Numbered from the stretch's first letter, positions 1 through 10,540 are shown. The stretch is 64,000 nt of DNA from an uncultured Piscirickettsiaceae bacterium (GCA_913061075.1 CAJXSK010000002.1:186001-250000), one strand, 5' to 3'. A program made the numbers and translations. The notes: generated by a model from the sequence alone, not told the origin.

Positions 1-1
1 T

Positions 2-373
2 GAGTTGGTGGTTTTCTGTGGCGCTATTGTCGGCGCAGGCATGGGGTTTTTATGGTTTAACGCTTACCCAGCAATGGTCTTTATGGGTGATGTGGGCGCG
101 CTAGCTTTAGGCGCAGCGCTTGGGTTGCTAGCGGTGTTAGTGAGGCAAGAGCTGGTATTGGTCATTATGGGTGGGGTTTTTGTAATGGAAACGTTGTCAG
201 TGATGATTCAAGTGGTCTCATTTAAGTTGACAGGTAAGCGAATCTTTAGAATGGCGCCTATTCACCACCACTTTGAGTTGAAAGGGTGGCCAGAGCCGCG
301 GATTATTGTTCGTTTTTGGATTATTACCGTTATTTTGGTTTTGATCGGCTTATCAACCTTGAAGATTAGATAA
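2..373 (+). CDS. mraY: MraY, phospho-MurNAc-pentapeptide transferase (3' end only)
   Basis: The C-terminal part of MraY, the inner-membrane enzyme that transfers phospho-MurNAc-pentapeptide from UDP to undecaprenyl phosphate to form lipid I. The reading frame is open to the left edge of the window, so the start is missing. The visible part has the conserved cytoplasmic motifs of the family: FMGDVG near the start, the MAPIHHHFE histidine motif, and the GWPEPRI segment followed by a last membrane helix. It ends 15 bases before murD and heads the dcw run seen here. The call is secure; only the 5' part cannot be judged. Confidence 0.97.
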   Translation, partial: ELVVFCGAIVGAGMGFLWFNAYPAMVFMGDVGALALGAALGLLAVLVRQELVLVIMGGVFVMETLSVMIQVVSFKLTGKRIFRMAPIHHHFELKGWPEPRIIVRFWIITVILVLIGLSTLKIR

Positions 374-388
374 AAGGTGGGCATAGCG

Positions 389-1771
389 ATGAAAAATGTA
401 GCAACTGAACAGCATCAAGGTTTAACCGAATTAGGTTTAACGGATGCGGCTGCACGTGTGTTGATCGTTGGTTTGGGTGTGACGGGACTATCAGTTGCAC
501 GTTTTCTTAATAAACACCAAATTCAGTCGGCAATTGTGGATAGTAGAAAAGCTCCGCCAGGGTTAAAAGAGCTAGAAGAGTCCGTTGAAGAAATGGCTGT
601 GTTTACGGGTGGTTTCGATGAAGAGGCATTTGAAGCGGCAACTCACCTAGTGGTAAGTCCGGGAATTAGTCTTGAGCAAAAAGATATTGTGAAGGCAACT
701 CAACGCGGTGCACATATTTTGGGTGATATAGATATTTTTGCAGCGTGCGCAGATGCGCCGGTTGCTTGTATAACGGGGTCGAATGGTAAAAGCACGGTAA
801 CAACCTTGTTGGGATTGATGGCTGAGGCGTCAAAGCTTGATGTACGAGTTGGCGGCAATCTTGGTACGGCAGCCTTAGATTTAATAACTGAAAAAACGCC
901 TGATTTGTATATTTTGGAACTGTCTAGTTTTCAATTAGAAAGAACAACCCAGCTTAATGCTTCTGTCGCAACCGTATTAAACATCAGTGCGGACCATATG
1001 GATCGTTATGAAGATATGGCTGCATATGCAAAAGTGAAGGCGTCTGTGTTTCGGGGCAATGGTGCAATTGTATTGAATCGTGCAGATGACGTTGTGATGG
1101 CGATGCAAGATGAAACTAGAGCAGGTATTACATTTGGCCTAGATGCGCCTGAGGCAGAGCACTACGGCGTGATGGCTAAAGAGAATGTTGACTATTTGGT
1201 TAAGGGTGATGAATACGTAATGCCAGTGCCAGAATTAAAAATAAAGGGTTCTCATAATATTCAGAATGCACTGGCCGCTATTGCAATGGCAGATGTTTTG
1301 AAAATCCCCGTGACAGGTCAGAAACAAGCATTAAAGGAGTTCGCTGGATTGGCGCATAGAACACAATGGGTGGCAGAAAGTAACGGACGGGTTTGGATAA
1401 ATGATTCAAAAGCCACCAACCCTGGTGCGACCTTAGCAGCAATAGAAGGGTTGAAAGGCTCCATTATATTGATAGCTGGAGGGGATGCAAAAGGCGCTGA
1501 CTTTAGCTTACTCAAAAATGCCATTCAACATCATGTGGTACATGTCGTGTTAATGGGGCGGGATGGGCCTGTGCTCAAAGAGCAGGCAGTAAATGATGTG
1601 AGTTGTACGTTTGTTGATTCAATTGAACAAGCAGTTCAATTGGCAGATAAATTGGCGAAGCAAGGCGATACTATTTTATTGTCACCTGCTTGCGCTTCAT
1701 TAGATCAATTTGCTAATTACCAAGAGCGTGGAGAACGTTTTGTGGCCGCTGTTGAGAGGTTGCACGGATGA
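389..1771 (+). CDS. murD: MurD, UDP-MurNAc-L-alanine:D-glutamate ligase
   Basis: ATP-dependent cytoplasmic ligase adding D-glutamate to UDP-MurNAc-L-Ala. The 460-residue length is normal. An N-terminal nucleotide-sugar-binding segment (VGLGVTG near 27-33) is followed by the Mur ligase ATP-binding loop TGSNGKST near 129-136 and the C-terminal ligase domain with the NDSKATNPGAT motif. I chose the ATG at 389 because the Shine-Dalgarno-like AAGGTGG at 375-381 is well placed for it. A GTG at 377 in the same frame would add four residues but lies inside that ribosome-binding site. Its stop overlaps the ftsW start (ATGA), which suggests translational coupling. Confidence 0.97.
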   Translation: MKNVATEQHQGLTELGLTDAAARVLIVGLGVTGLSVARFLNKHQIQSAIVDSRKAPPGLKELEESVEEMAVFTGGFDEEAFEAATHLVVSPGISLEQKDIVKATQRGAHILGDIDIFAACADAPVACITGSNGKSTVTTLLGLMAEASKLDVRVGGNLGTAALDLITEKTPDLYILELSSFQLERTTQLNASVATVLNISADHMDRYEDMAAYAKVKASVFRGNGAIVLNRADDVVMAMQDETRAGITFGLDAPEAEHYGVMAKENVDYLVKGDEYVMPVPELKIKGSHNIQNALAAIAMADVLKIPVTGQKQALKEFAGLAHRTQWVAESNGRVWINDSKATNPGATLAAIEGLKGSIILIAGGDAKGADFSLLKNAIQHHVVHVVLMGRDGPVLKEQAVNDVSCTFVDSIEQAVQLADKLAKQGDTILLSPACASLDQFANYQERGERFVAAVERLHG

Positions 1772-2964
1772 GTGTAGCGATGGGCAACCAAGAGCATTCG
1801 GCATATTTGACTCGCCGCCAACCTTACTATGTTGATGGCTGGTTTTTGTTTTCGGCCTTAAGTTTATTAGCGCTGGGTTATGTGATGGTGGTGTCTGCAT
1901 CCTTGCACTTAGGCGAAAGAGTATATACCAATATAACGCATTACCCGTTGCGCCAGTTTGTGCACATTGTATTGGGATTAGTGATGGCGTTTGTTTTGGC
2001 TAAAACGCCTTTAAGCGTATGGGAAAAAAGCGGCCCAAGTTTGATTTTGGTGGCATTAGGCTTGTTAGTGCTTGTATTCATACCGGGCCTGGGCGTAAAA
2101 GTGAATGGTAGTTACCGCTGGGTAAACCTAGGTGTTGCGCGAGTTCAGGTGTCAGAGTTAGTTAAATTTATTAGCGTTATTTATATGGCTGGTTTCTTGA
2201 CTCGGCATGTAGATATGGTGCGAAAGTCAATATTAGGTGTGATGAAACCAGTATTACCGTTAGGTTTAGTGTTTGGTTTGCTGATGTTAGAACCTGATTT
2301 TGGTGCCACCTTTGTTATTGCCTTCACTGTTATTTGTATGATGTTTTTGGGTGGCGCAAAGCTTATTGAATTTTTAACCTTGGTGCTGTTTGGGATGGTG
2401 CTAGGTGTGGTAGCTATTGTTTCGTCACCTTATCGTATGGAGCGCGTAATGGCGTTTATTGACCCTTGGGCAGACCCATTAGACTCGGGTTTTCAACTGG
2501 TGCAATCATTAATTGCGATGGGCAGAGGGGAATGGCTTGGCGTGGGTTTGGGCAGCAGTATTCAGAAGTTGTTTTACTTGCCCGAAGCGCATACCGATTT
2601 TATTTTTGCCGTGTTGGGTGAAGAGCTAGGCTTATTGGGGTCATGTTTGGTCATTTTATTATTTGGTTTGTTTGTTTGGCGTGCCTTTCAAATGGGTAAA
2701 GCGGCTGAGCGGTTGAATTTAAGGTTTTATTCTTTAATGGCTTACGGATTGGGTGTTTGGGTTGGCTTACAAGCTTTTGTAAATATAGCGGTCAATATGG
2801 GGGCATTACCAACTAAAGGGTTAACGTTGCCGTTGATGAGTTATGGCGGTAGCAGCATGGTTGTTATGTGTATGGTCGTTGGGCTGTTATGCCGGATAAA
2901 CCACGAAACGAAACTTGACCATGAGAACCAAATAAAAAGGAGTGGGCCATGGCAATACGCGTAA
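1768..2964 (+). CDS. ftsW: FtsW, septal peptidoglycan glycosyltransferase (SEDS family)
   Basis: Polytopic SEDS-family protein that polymerises lipid II at the division septum together with FtsI. The 398-residue protein is almost entirely hydrophobic helices after a short polar N-terminus. It shows the family signature in the C-terminal half: a GVGLGSSIQKLFYLPEAHTD segment followed by FAVLGEELG, then the PTKGLTLPLMSYGGSS motif near the end. It starts four bases inside murD and its last 16 bases overlap murG, so it is translated as part of the tightly packed dcw operon. Confidence 0.97.
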   Translation: MSVAMGNQEHSAYLTRRQPYYVDGWFLFSALSLLALGYVMVVSASLHLGERVYTNITHYPLRQFVHIVLGLVMAFVLAKTPLSVWEKSGPSLILVALGLLVLVFIPGLGVKVNGSYRWVNLGVARVQVSELVKFISVIYMAGFLTRHVDMVRKSILGVMKPVLPLGLVFGLLMLEPDFGATFVIAFTVICMMFLGGAKLIEFLTLVLFGMVLGVVAIVSSPYRMERVMAFIDPWADPLDSGFQLVQSLIAMGRGEWLGVGLGSSIQKLFYLPEAHTDFIFAVLGEELGLLGSCLVILLFGLFVWRAFQMGKAAERLNLRFYSLMAYGLGVWVGLQAFVNIAVNMGALPTKGLTLPLMSYGGSSMVVMCMVVGLLCRINHETKLDHENQIKRSGPWQYA

Positions 2965-4010
2965 TGATTATGGCTGGTGGAACAGGCGGGCATGTGTTCC
3001 CAGGATTAGCAGTAGCAGAGTATTTGCGAAAGGCTGGACACTCAGTGAGTTGGTTAGGTACTAAAAATGGCATTGAAGCTAAGCTAGTTCCTGAAGCTGG
3101 CATAGCAATTGATTGGTTAAATGTTACCGGTTTGAGAGGTAAAGGTGGTTTCAGTATTTTAATGGCCCCATTTATGTTGATGAAGGCTTGTGTGCAGGCG
3201 TCTACTATTATTCGTCAACGCCAACCAGACGTCGTGTTAGGTTTTGGTGGATTTGCATCAGGGCCTGGTGGGTTGATGAGTTGGGTGCACCGGAAACCTT
3301 TGGTTATACATGAACAAAATAGAGTGCCAGGTACGACGAACCGACTATTAAAAAGGCTCGCCACTAGAGTGTTAGAGGCATTCCCTAAGAGTTTTACGCC
3401 TGATGTGGCTGCATTATGTACAGGAAACCCACTCAGAGAAGGGTTGCAAAAAGGACCTAAGAAACAGCAATCGCCAGAACGAAATATCCTTATTTTAGGA
3501 GGAAGCTTGGGCGCCAAGGCATTAAATGAATGTGTGCCAATGTCTTTGTGTGAAGTGCAAAAAGAGGTGGATATAAACGTTATTCACCAAGCGGGGAAAA
3601 AGACGTTAGCTCTCGCTAAACAACAGTATGAAGAAGTATCGGTTAAAGCAGAGGTAACGAGCTTTATTGAGGATATGGAAAGTGCTTATTCTTGGGCAGA
3701 TGTTGTTATTTGTAGAGCGGGAGCAATGACTATCAGTGAAATCGCGGTAATGGGTTTGCCTTCGGTATTAGTGCCGCTTCCAAGTGCTATTGATGACCAT
3801 CAGACCAAAAATGCAGAGTACCTATCTGAATCAGGAGCCGCTATTCACCTCCCTCAAAAGAATTTAACGTCAGATGTCTTGGCACAGCAGTTACTTGAAT
3901 TATTAAGAAACCCTAAGCAATTAACCAACATGAGCGACAAGGCGACTAAATTAGCTATGCCGAAAGCGACAGCAACCGTTGCAAATCAATGTTTAAAGGT
4001 GGTTTTATGA
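2949..4010 (+). CDS. murG: MurG, lipid II-forming GlcNAc transferase
   Basis: Peripheral inner-membrane GT-B enzyme that adds GlcNAc from UDP-GlcNAc to lipid I to give lipid II. At 353 residues it has the normal length. The N-terminal glycine-rich motif [10 protein letters not shown] (near 9-18) and the second motif [11 protein letters not shown] are both present, as is the C-terminal donor-site region [11 protein letters not shown] followed by a DDHQTKNA loop. The ATG lies just after an AAAAAGGAG ribosome-binding site that falls inside the end of ftsW. The stop codon overlaps the start of murC. Confidence 0.97.
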   Translation: MAIRVMIMAGGTGGHVFPGLAVAEYLRKAGHSVSWLGTKNGIEAKLVPEAGIAIDWLNVTGLRGKGGFSILMAPFMLMKACVQASTIIRQRQPDVVLGFGGFASGPGGLMSWVHRKPLVIHEQNRVPGTTNRLLKRLATRVLEAFPKSFTPDVAALCTGNPLREGLQKGPKKQQSPERNILILGGSLGAKALNECVPMSLCEVQKEVDINVIHQAGKKTLALAKQQYEEVSVKAEVTSFIEDMESAYSWADVVICRAGAMTISEIAVMGLPSVLVPLPSAIDDHQTKNAEYLSESGAAIHLPQKNLTSDVLAQQLLELLRNPKQLTNMSDKATKLAMPKATATVANQCLKVVL

Positions 4011-5467
4011 TGCCAGATACACATAAGCATTACTCGGCACATTTAGGGTTTGGAAAGCTTAAAAAGGTTCATTTTGTTGGTATTGGTGGCGCAGGAATGA
4101 GTGGTATAGCTGAGGTTTTAATTAACCTTGGTTACGACGTATCGGGTTCGGATATGCGAGAAAATAAAATGACGGCCCATTTAAGCAAGCAAGGCGCCAA
4201 CGTATTTATTGGTCATGATGCTGAGAATGTGAAAGGTTGCGACGTAGTGGTGACATCAACCGCTGTTAGTAAAGAAAATATTGAAGTAAATGCCGCCGCA
4301 GAACAAAAAATTCCCGTGATTCGCCGTGCAGAAATGTTAGCGGAACTTATGCGCTTCAGGTTTGGTATTGCAGTTGCAGGAACGCATGGTAAAACAACAA
4401 CAACCAGTTTGCTGGCAATGTTAATGACCGAAGGTGAGTTGGACCCTACGTTTGTTATTGGCGGCTTACTTAATAGTGCGGGTACCAATGCAAAGTTGGG
4501 CGAAAGCCATTATTTGGTGGCAGAGGCAGATGAGAGTGACGCTTCATTCTTACACTTACAGCCAATGATTGCGATTGTGACCAATATTGATCAAGATCAT
4601 ATGGAAACGTATGGCGGAGAGTTCCAACAAGTTAAAGATGCGTTTAAGCAATTTCTTCACCAGCTACCTTTTTATGGATTAGCTGTTTTATGCACTGATG
4701 ATGAGAATATACGCGAATTAGCGCCATTAATAGGCAAACCTATTATTAGCTACGGCATTGAGCATGATGCTGATTTCCAGGCGTTAGATATTCGCCAAAT
4801 GGGTTTTCATACGCACTTCAAGCTTAAAAGACTGGGTAAAACTGAGCCCTTGTCAATCACCTTGAATATGCCAGGCAAGCATAACGTGTTAAATGCGTTA
4901 GCGGCTATTTCGGTAGCTAGCGAGCTGGGTGTGTCTGACGAAGCGATTAAATTGGGGCTCGAACAGTTTAAAGGCGTTGGTCGTAGGTTCCAGGTTAATG
5001 GAGAGATAGCATTAGAAAATGGGTCGGCATTACTGGTGGATGATTACGGGCATCATCCGCGAGAAGTGATGGCAACGTTGGACGCCGTTAAAGACGGTTG
5101 GCCAGATAAAAGAATTGTATTGGTTTTTCAACCCCACCGTTATTCAAGAACGCACGACCTATTTGAAGATTTCGTTCAAGTACTGAATGAGGCGGATATG
5201 TTGGTTCTGTTAGATGTATTTGCGGCAGGTGAAAAGCCAATAGCAGCATCAGATGGACCAGCGTTAAGCCAGGCTATTCGTCAACGTGGAAAATTAACAC
5301 CAGTGTTCGTCAAAGAAATAGACACATTAGCTGAAACACTTGTTGGTGTTATTAAAGAAAATGACATCGTTTTGACGATGGGTGCAGGCAATATTGGCGC
5401 AGCATCAGCGGTACTGAAACGTGAAATAGATTCCTTACTCTCGACAACGAAAGGAAATGGGAGCTGA
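4007..5467 (+). CDS. murC: MurC, UDP-MurNAc:L-alanine ligase
   Basis: First of the Mur ligases, joining L-alanine to UDP-MurNAc with ATP. The protein has an N-terminal Rossmann-like motif [12 protein letters not shown], the ATP loop [11 protein letters not shown] and the C-terminal motif [11 protein letters not shown] followed by FQPHRYSR, all typical of MurC. Two adjacent ATG codons at 4007 and 4010 follow AAAGGTGG (3995-4002); either gives a 485-486-residue protein. An upstream in-frame ATG at 3989 lies before that ribosome-binding site and is less likely. The start overlaps the murG stop by four bases and the stop overlaps the murB start by one. Confidence 0.96.
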   Translation: MMPDTHKHYSAHLGFGKLKKVHFVGIGGAGMSGIAEVLINLGYDVSGSDMRENKMTAHLSKQGANVFIGHDAENVKGCDVVVTSTAVSKENIEVNAAAEQKIPVIRRAEMLAELMRFRFGIAVAGTHGKTTTTSLLAMLMTEGELDPTFVIGGLLNSAGTNAKLGESHYLVAEADESDASFLHLQPMIAIVTNIDQDHMETYGGEFQQVKDAFKQFLHQLPFYGLAVLCTDDENIRELAPLIGKPIISYGIEHDADFQALDIRQMGFHTHFKLKRLGKTEPLSITLNMPGKHNVLNALAAISVASELGVSDEAIKLGLEQFKGVGRRFQVNGEIALENGSALLVDDYGHHPREVMATLDAVKDGWPDKRIVLVFQPHRYSRTHDLFEDFVQVLNEADMLVLLDVFAAGEKPIAASDGPALSQAIRQRGKLTPVFVKEIDTLAETLVGVIKENDIVLTMGAGNIGAASAVLKREIDSLLSTTKGNGS

Positions 5468-6372
5468 TGCTAACTATGGCCAATAATTCAAACATAATGG
5501 AAGGTGTATTGTTAGATAACGAGCCGCTAGCGCGCTATACATCGTGGCGGGTAGGTGGGTTGGCAGACTATATGTATAAACCATCTGGTATTGCAGATTT
5601 GCAGAATTACCTGAGTAGTATAGCGAACAGTGACAATGTGGTTTGGCTTGGTTTGGGCAGCAATGTTTTGGTTAGAGATGGGGGTATAAGAGGGTCAGTT
5701 ATATACACTCGTGGTTGTTTGTCAGAAATTAAATTCACCTCGTCAGATGAAATGTATGTGGAAGCAGGTGTGCCTTGCGCGCATGTGGCTAAACAGTCTG
5801 TAGATAAAGGCCTAGCAGGTGCGGAATTTCTTGCCGGTATTCCTGGCACCATGGGTGGTGCCTTAACCATGAATGCAGGTGCTTTCAGTGGTGAGGTTTG
5901 GGATTTGGTGAGCTCAGTTGTCGTCATAAATAAGAACGGTGACTTAATAACAAAGCGGGCAGAAGAGTTTGAAGTAGCTTACCGAACCGTTAATTTGAAT
6001 GAAGGTGAGTGGTTTGTGTCGGCAACACTAAAAATTCCTAAGGGAGATGATCAGCAAGGTAAAGAAAGAATACGTCAATTATTAGCAAAGCGGTCTGAGA
6101 CTCAACCGACTAATTTACCTAGTGGTGGGTCAGTTTTTAGAAACCCAGAAGGTGACCACGCAGCACGTTTGATTGAAGCGTGTGGTTTAAAGGGGTATCA
6201 AATTGGTGAGGCCGAAGTATCAGAAAAACATGCAAACTTTATTGTTAATAAAGGCGGTGCAACGGCTAGTCAAATTGAAGAGTTAATCACGTACGTGAGG
6301 GGTGTGGTGATAGACAAACAAGACGTGGAGCTTCAAACAGAAGTTCGCATTATTGGTGAGGCGCTAAGTTAA
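5467..6372 (+). CDS. murB: MurB, UDP-N-acetylenolpyruvoylglucosamine reductase (short, type II form)
   Basis: FAD-dependent, NADPH-using enzyme that reduces UDP-GlcNAc-enolpyruvate to UDP-MurNAc. The 301-residue protein has the FAD-binding segment WLGLGSNVLVRDGG, the LAGIPGTMGGALTMNAGA motif and the C-terminal domain with SGGSVFRNP followed by GLKGYQIGEAEVSEKHANF. The length and the SGGSVF form match the short MurB type rather than the longer E. coli type. Two starts are possible: the ATG at 5467 that overlaps the murC stop, or the ATG at 5476; the AAGGA at 5451-5455 fits either loosely. Confidence 0.95.
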   Translation: MLTMANNSNIMEGVLLDNEPLARYTSWRVGGLADYMYKPSGIADLQNYLSSIANSDNVVWLGLGSNVLVRDGGIRGSVIYTRGCLSEIKFTSSDEMYVEAGVPCAHVAKQSVDKGLAGAEFLAGIPGTMGGALTMNAGAFSGEVWDLVSSVVVINKNGDLITKRAEEFEVAYRTVNLNEGEWFVSATLKIPKGDDQQGKERIRQLLAKRSETQPTNLPSGGSVFRNPEGDHAARLIEACGLKGYQIGEAEVSEKHANFIVNKGGATASQIEELITYVRGVVIDKQDVELQTEVRIIGEALS

Positions 6373-7322
6373 TGAGTACGAGCCAAATCACACCATCAAT
6401 GTTCGGCCAAGTAGCAGTTGCCATGGGCGGAGATGCAGCGGAGCGCGACATTTCATTGATAAGCGGAAAGGCAGTGCTTGATGCGTTAGTTTCAAAAGGG
6501 GTTGATGCATTTGGTTTTGACACAAAGAACGAAAGTTTAGAGCAATTAAGGGCGCACGGTGTTGATCGCGTATTCAATATTATTCATGGGCGTGGTGGTG
6601 AGGACGGTTTGTTGCAAGGTGCTTTAGACATGTTGAGCATCCCATATACCGGCAGTGGTGTTTTAGGGTCTGCGTTAGGAATGGATAAATTAAGAACTAA
6701 ATTATGTTGGAGTGGCAGCCAAATTCCAACGCCTGCCTGGTACGTACTTAGAGCTAACAATGATGTGAATGGTTGCGCTAAGACATTGGGCTTTCCCGTT
6801 ATTGTGAAGCCTTCGCTAGAGGGTTCTAGTATAGGAATGGCGAAGGCTAACAATATAGAGGAGTTACATGCGGCGTATGTTAATGCAGCCAGTTTTAATT
6901 GTGATGTTATTGCAGAGAAATGGGTAAACGGTAAAGAGTATACGGTTGCTATTTTAGGTGAAGTAGCGCTGCCGATGATTAAGTTACAGACGCCTCATGA
7001 GTTTTATGACTACGAAGCAAAGTATCAAGCGAATTCAACTCAATATGATTGCCCATGTGGATTATCTGATGAAAAAGAAAAGCAGTTGCAATCATTGGCG
7101 TTGAAAGCCTTTGAAGTATTGGGGGGTTCTGGCTGGGGGAGAGTTGATTTAATGCTGGATGCGGCAAACAACCCTTGGTTTCTTGAGATCAACACAGTGC
7201 CTGGAATGACAAATCACAGCTTAGTGCCAATGGCAGCAAAACAAGCCGGTTATGACTTCGAAACGTTGGTGTGCAAAATTTTAGAGACTAGTTTTACTGA
7301 CGAGGTGTCAAGTCATGGGTAA
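6372..7322 (+). CDS. ddlB: D-alanine--D-alanine ligase
   Basis: ATP-grasp ligase making the D-Ala-D-Ala dipeptide used by MurF. The 316-residue length is that of DdlB. Visible family features are the N-terminal MGGDAAERDISL motif, the FNIIHGRGGEDGLLQG motif, the ATP-grasp KPSLEGSSIGM segment, and the C-terminal WFLEINTVPGMTNHSLVP metal-binding motif. The start overlaps the murB stop by one base and the stop lies eight bases inside ftsQ. The position between murB and ftsQ is the usual place for ddlB in gammaproteobacteria. Confidence 0.96.
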   Translation: MSTSQITPSMFGQVAVAMGGDAAERDISLISGKAVLDALVSKGVDAFGFDTKNESLEQLRAHGVDRVFNIIHGRGGEDGLLQGALDMLSIPYTGSGVLGSALGMDKLRTKLCWSGSQIPTPAWYVLRANNDVNGCAKTLGFPVIVKPSLEGSSIGMAKANNIEELHAAYVNAASFNCDVIAEKWVNGKEYTVAILGEVALPMIKLQTPHEFYDYEAKYQANSTQYDCPCGLSDEKEKQLQSLALKAFEVLGGSGWGRVDLMLDAANNPWFLEINTVPGMTNHSLVPMAAKQAGYDFETLVCKILETSFTDEVSSHG

Positions 7323-8082
7323 GTTTATGTCAGATCCGATGCGTCGACTAGTTAAAGGAACTGCACTTTTGCTTGTGTTATTCGCCTTCTATATCAGTTT
7401 GTCTTCATGGTTGAGCAATGTTGATACGTTTCCAATTAAGTACGTACGTATTGAGGGTGATTTGAAGCATGTGTCGAAAGAGAGTGTTTCTGCCGCATCG
7501 TCAACATTATTAGAAACAGGTTTCTTTGCGCTGAATACGAATGGAATAACAGAAAAACTAGAACATATTGAATGGGTAAAGTCAGCCCGAGTAAGTAGGG
7601 TTTGGCCAGATACAGTTTCTTTGAAGATAATTGAACAACAACCCGTCGCTATCTGGAATAAGCAGTTTTTATTGAATGGAAAGGGTGAAATTTTCAAACC
7701 TAAAATGAAAGAAATACGTGGTGTATTACCCAGTTTGGCAGGTGACGATATGAAAAGTGCTCAACTATATGCATCGTTTAAACAAATTAATAATGGATTA
7801 AGTGAAATGGGTGTTTCTATCAATACATTGTCGGAAACGAATTATGGAAGTTGGTCTGCAGAAACAGTAAGTGGCGTACAAATAGAGGCTGGCAACATAG
7901 ACCCTTTTAAAAAAATAGTGACAGGAATCAAACTATTAACGTTAGCGAAAATGGACGTACTTAGTCGAATTAAAAAGGTAGATATGAGGTACCCAAATGG
8001 TGTATCCGTTATATGGAAAGAAGGTGAAAGTTTGAATAACACGAGCACTAATAATGCAGCTAAGCAATTAATTAAAAGTTGA
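7315..8082 (+). CDS. ftsQ: FtsQ, divisome assembly protein
   Basis: Bitopic inner-membrane protein that links early and late divisome components through FtsB and FtsL. The 255-residue protein has a short cytoplasmic N-terminus, one membrane helix near residues 14-30, then a POTRA domain (YVRIEGDLKHVS, about 36-105) and the FtsQ beta domain with the GVLPSLAG segment. Sequence conservation is low as usual for FtsQ, but the topology, the size and the place between ddlB and ftsA make the call firm. It overlaps ddlB by eight bases and ends four bases before ftsA. Confidence 0.94.
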   Translation: MGKFMSDPMRRLVKGTALLLVLFAFYISLSSWLSNVDTFPIKYVRIEGDLKHVSKESVSAASSTLLETGFFALNTNGITEKLEHIEWVKSARVSRVWPDTVSLKIIEQQPVAIWNKQFLLNGKGEIFKPKMKEIRGVLPSLAGDDMKSAQLYASFKQINNGLSEMGVSINTLSETNYGSWSAETVSGVQIEAGNIDPFKKIVTGIKLLTLAKMDVLSRIKKVDMRYPNGVSVIWKEGESLNNTSTNNAAKQLIKS

Positions 8083-8086
8083 ATGT

Positions 8087-9316
8087 ATGAAAAAGAATAA
8101 CGATAAAAATTTAATTGTTGGACTAGATATTGGCACATCGAAAGTAGCAGCGATTGTTGGGGAAATTACCCCAGATGGTGGAATAGATATTATTGGCATT
8201 GGTTCAAATCGTTCAAGGGGTTTGAAAAAAGGTGTCGTCGTAAATTTAGAATCTACAGTCCATTCAATTCAACGCGCCGTTGAAGAAGCAGAACTTATGG
8301 CGGGCTGCCAAATTAACTCAGTTTACGTTGGAATAGCAGGTAGCCATATCAGTAGCTTGAACTCGAATGGAGTTGTTGCGATTAGAGATAACGAAGTCAT
8401 TTTGTCAGATATAGATCGTGTTATTGACTCAGCACGGGCTGTGGCCATTCCTTCGGACCAAAAAATCCTTCATATCATGCCTCAAGAATTTATTATTGAT
8501 GGGCAAGAGGGAATTAAAGAACCGGTCGGCATGGCAGGTATTCGTCTTGAAGCTAAGGTGCATATAGTTACAGGTGCAGTAAGTGCCGCGCAAAACATTA
8601 TCAAATGCGTACGCCGTTGTGGTCTCGAAGTAGATGACATTATTTTAGAGCAATTGGCTTCTAGCAGCTCTGTGTTAACTGACGATGAAAAAGAGTTAGG
8701 CGTTTGTTTGGTAGATATAGGTGGTGGTACTACTGATATAGCCGTTTTTTGTGATGGGTTTATTCGGCATACCGCAGTTATTCCAATTGCTGGCGATCAA
8801 GTAACAAACGATATAGCCGTTGCTTTAAGAACGCCTACTCAACATGCGGATGAAATAAAGTTGAAGTATGCCTGTGCTTTAACGCAACTGGTTCAAGAAG
8901 ATGAGGTGTTGGATGTGCCAAGTATCGGAGATAGGCCGACCAGAAAAATTTCACGCAGTAATTTGGCGGAAATAATTGAACCGCGATATGAAGAATTAAT
9001 GATGTTGGTACAAGCAGAATTAAGACGAAGTGGATTCGAAAATATTGTACCTGCAGGTATTGTCCTGACAGGTGGTAGCGCAAAAGTAGAAGGTTTGGTT
9101 GAGCTGGCTGAAGAAGTATTTCATATGCCAGTGCGGCTAGGGTGTCCGCAATATGTATCTGGATTAAATGAAGTGGTTAGAAATCCAATTTATGCAACAG
9201 GCGTGGGCTTATTGATTTTTGGACAACAAAATAGAGTGTCGAACAGTAGTGAAGTGAACGGTGGGTTTAAAGCAATGTGGGAAAAAATGAAGAGTTGGTT
9301 TCAGGGTAATTTTTAG
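8087..9316 (+). CDS. ftsA: FtsA, actin-like Z-ring membrane anchor
   Basis: Actin/Hsp70-fold ATPase that tethers FtsZ to the inner membrane and recruits later division proteins. The 409 residues contain the phosphate-1 motif VGLDIGTSKVAA, the phosphate-2 motif CLVDIGGGTTDIA and the adenosine motif IVLTGGSAKVEGL. A C-terminal amphipathic tail (AMWEKMKSWFQGNF) follows a variable linker and would be the membrane-targeting sequence. The ATG follows ftsQ by four bases. A 44-base gap then leads to ftsZ. Confidence 0.97.
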   Translation: MKKNNDKNLIVGLDIGTSKVAAIVGEITPDGGIDIIGIGSNRSRGLKKGVVVNLESTVHSIQRAVEEAELMAGCQINSVYVGIAGSHISSLNSNGVVAIRDNEVILSDIDRVIDSARAVAIPSDQKILHIMPQEFIIDGQEGIKEPVGMAGIRLEAKVHIVTGAVSAAQNIIKCVRRCGLEVDDIILEQLASSSSVLTDDEKELGVCLVDIGGGTTDIAVFCDGFIRHTAVIPIAGDQVTNDIAVALRTPTQHADEIKLKYACALTQLVQEDEVLDVPSIGDRPTRKISRSNLAEIIEPRYEELMMLVQAELRRSGFENIVPAGIVLTGGSAKVEGLVELAEEVFHMPVRLGCPQYVSGLNEVVRNPIYATGVGLLIFGQQNRVSNSSEVNGGFKAMWEKMKSWFQGNF

Positions 9317-9360
9317 GTTACAAAATTTAATTAATTGATTAACGAGAAAGGGGAAATATT

Positions 9361-10524
9361 ATGTTTGAATTAATGGATGCACATACACAAAACGCAGTTA
9401 TAAAAGTTATTGGAGTAGGTGGCGGTGGCGGCAATGCTGTCAATCATATGGTAAATAGTGCGATAGATGGTGTTGAATTTATCTGCGCAAATACAGATGC
9501 ACAGGCGTTAAAGAACACGCCAGTAAGAACTGTATTACAGCTAGGTACTAACAATACAAAGGGGCTTGGCGCGGGTGCAAATCCAGAAGTGGGTCGACAA
9601 TCTGCTTTAGAAGATAGAGAGCGTATCCAAGAAGTGATTGCAGGTTCAGATATGGTGTTTATAACAGCAGGTATGGGTGGTGGCACGGGCACAGGAGCAG
9701 CACCTATCGTGGCTGAAATTGCAAAGGAAATGGGTATTTTAACCGTGGCTGTTGTCACAAAACCGTTCCCATTTGAAGGCAATAAAAGAATGTTAATTGC
9801 AGATAAAGGGATTGAAGAGTTGGGTCACCACGTAGACTCATTGATAACAATACCAAATGAAAAGCTACTGCATGTTCTTGGTAAAGAAATGAGCCTTTTG
9901 AACGCATTCAAAGCTGCAAATGATGTACTCCTTGGTGCTGTGCAAGGTATTGCTGAATTAATAACTCGCCCTGGCTTAATCAATGTCGATTTCGCTGACG
10001 TTAAAACAGTGATGTCAGAGATGGGTGATGCAATGATGGGTACAGGTTCTGCAAGAGGTGAATCACGTGCTCGTGAAGCAGCAGAGTCTGCAATCCATAG
10101 TCCATTGTTAGAAGATATTAATGTGCAAGGCGCTCGAGGCATCTTGGTTAATATCACTGCTGGTTTGGATATGTCTATCGGGGAGTTTGAAGAAGTGGGT
10201 CAAGCTGTTAGAGAGTTTGCATCAGATGACGCAACAGTAGTTGTAGGAACAGTAATTGATCCTGATTTATCTGATGAAATGAGGGTGACTGTTGTAGCAA
10301 CAGGGCTTGGCACAAAACAAACAGTGGTAGATGTAACACCCATTGTTCAAATTCAAAAGCCTACGGTAGAAGCAGTGAATTTAGCTGATACAAATTATGA
10401 TATTCCAACGTTTGTTAGAGGTGATAAACCAGCACCAGTCGTAAAAAAAGCGAGTGGTCTAGAAGATAATTTAGATCCTGCGTATTTAGATATTCCGGCT
10501 TTTTTAAGACGCCAAGCTGACTAG
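9361..10524 (+). CDS. ftsZ: FtsZ, tubulin-like division GTPase
   Basis: GTPase that polymerises into the Z-ring. The 387-residue protein carries the glycine-rich [13 protein letters not shown] motif near 18-30, the tubulin signature [10 protein letters not shown] at 106-115 and the synergy-loop region with [11 protein letters not shown]. After the GTPase and C-terminal globular domains comes a short variable linker and the conserved C-terminal peptide [10 protein letters not shown] that binds FtsA and ZipA. The ribosome-binding site is strong (GAAAGGGGAAA just before the ATG). A perfect 9-base-pair inverted repeat follows about 16 bases downstream. Confidence 0.98.
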   Translation: MFELMDAHTQNAVIKVIGVGGGGGNAVNHMVNSAIDGVEFICANTDAQALKNTPVRTVLQLGTNNTKGLGAGANPEVGRQSALEDRERIQEVIAGSDMVFITAGMGGGTGTGAAPIVAEIAKEMGILTVAVVTKPFPFEGNKRMLIADKGIEELGHHVDSLITIPNEKLLHVLGKEMSLLNAFKAANDVLLGAVQGIAELITRPGLINVDFADVKTVMSEMGDAMMGTGSARGESRAREAAESAIHSPLLEDINVQGARGILVNITAGLDMSIGEFEEVGQAVREFASDDATVVVGTVIDPDLSDEMRVTVVATGLGTKQTVVDVTPIVQIQKPTVEAVNLADTNYDIPTFVRGDKPAPVVKKASGLEDNLDPAYLDIPAFLRRQAD

Positions 10525-10540
10525 TTGTTGAACAAAATAG

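Noticed and set aside
4213-4488. Long open frame on the minus strand inside murC, and similar frames opposite other genes
   Set aside because: These are antisense shadows of well-identified genes without motifs or ribosome-binding sites.
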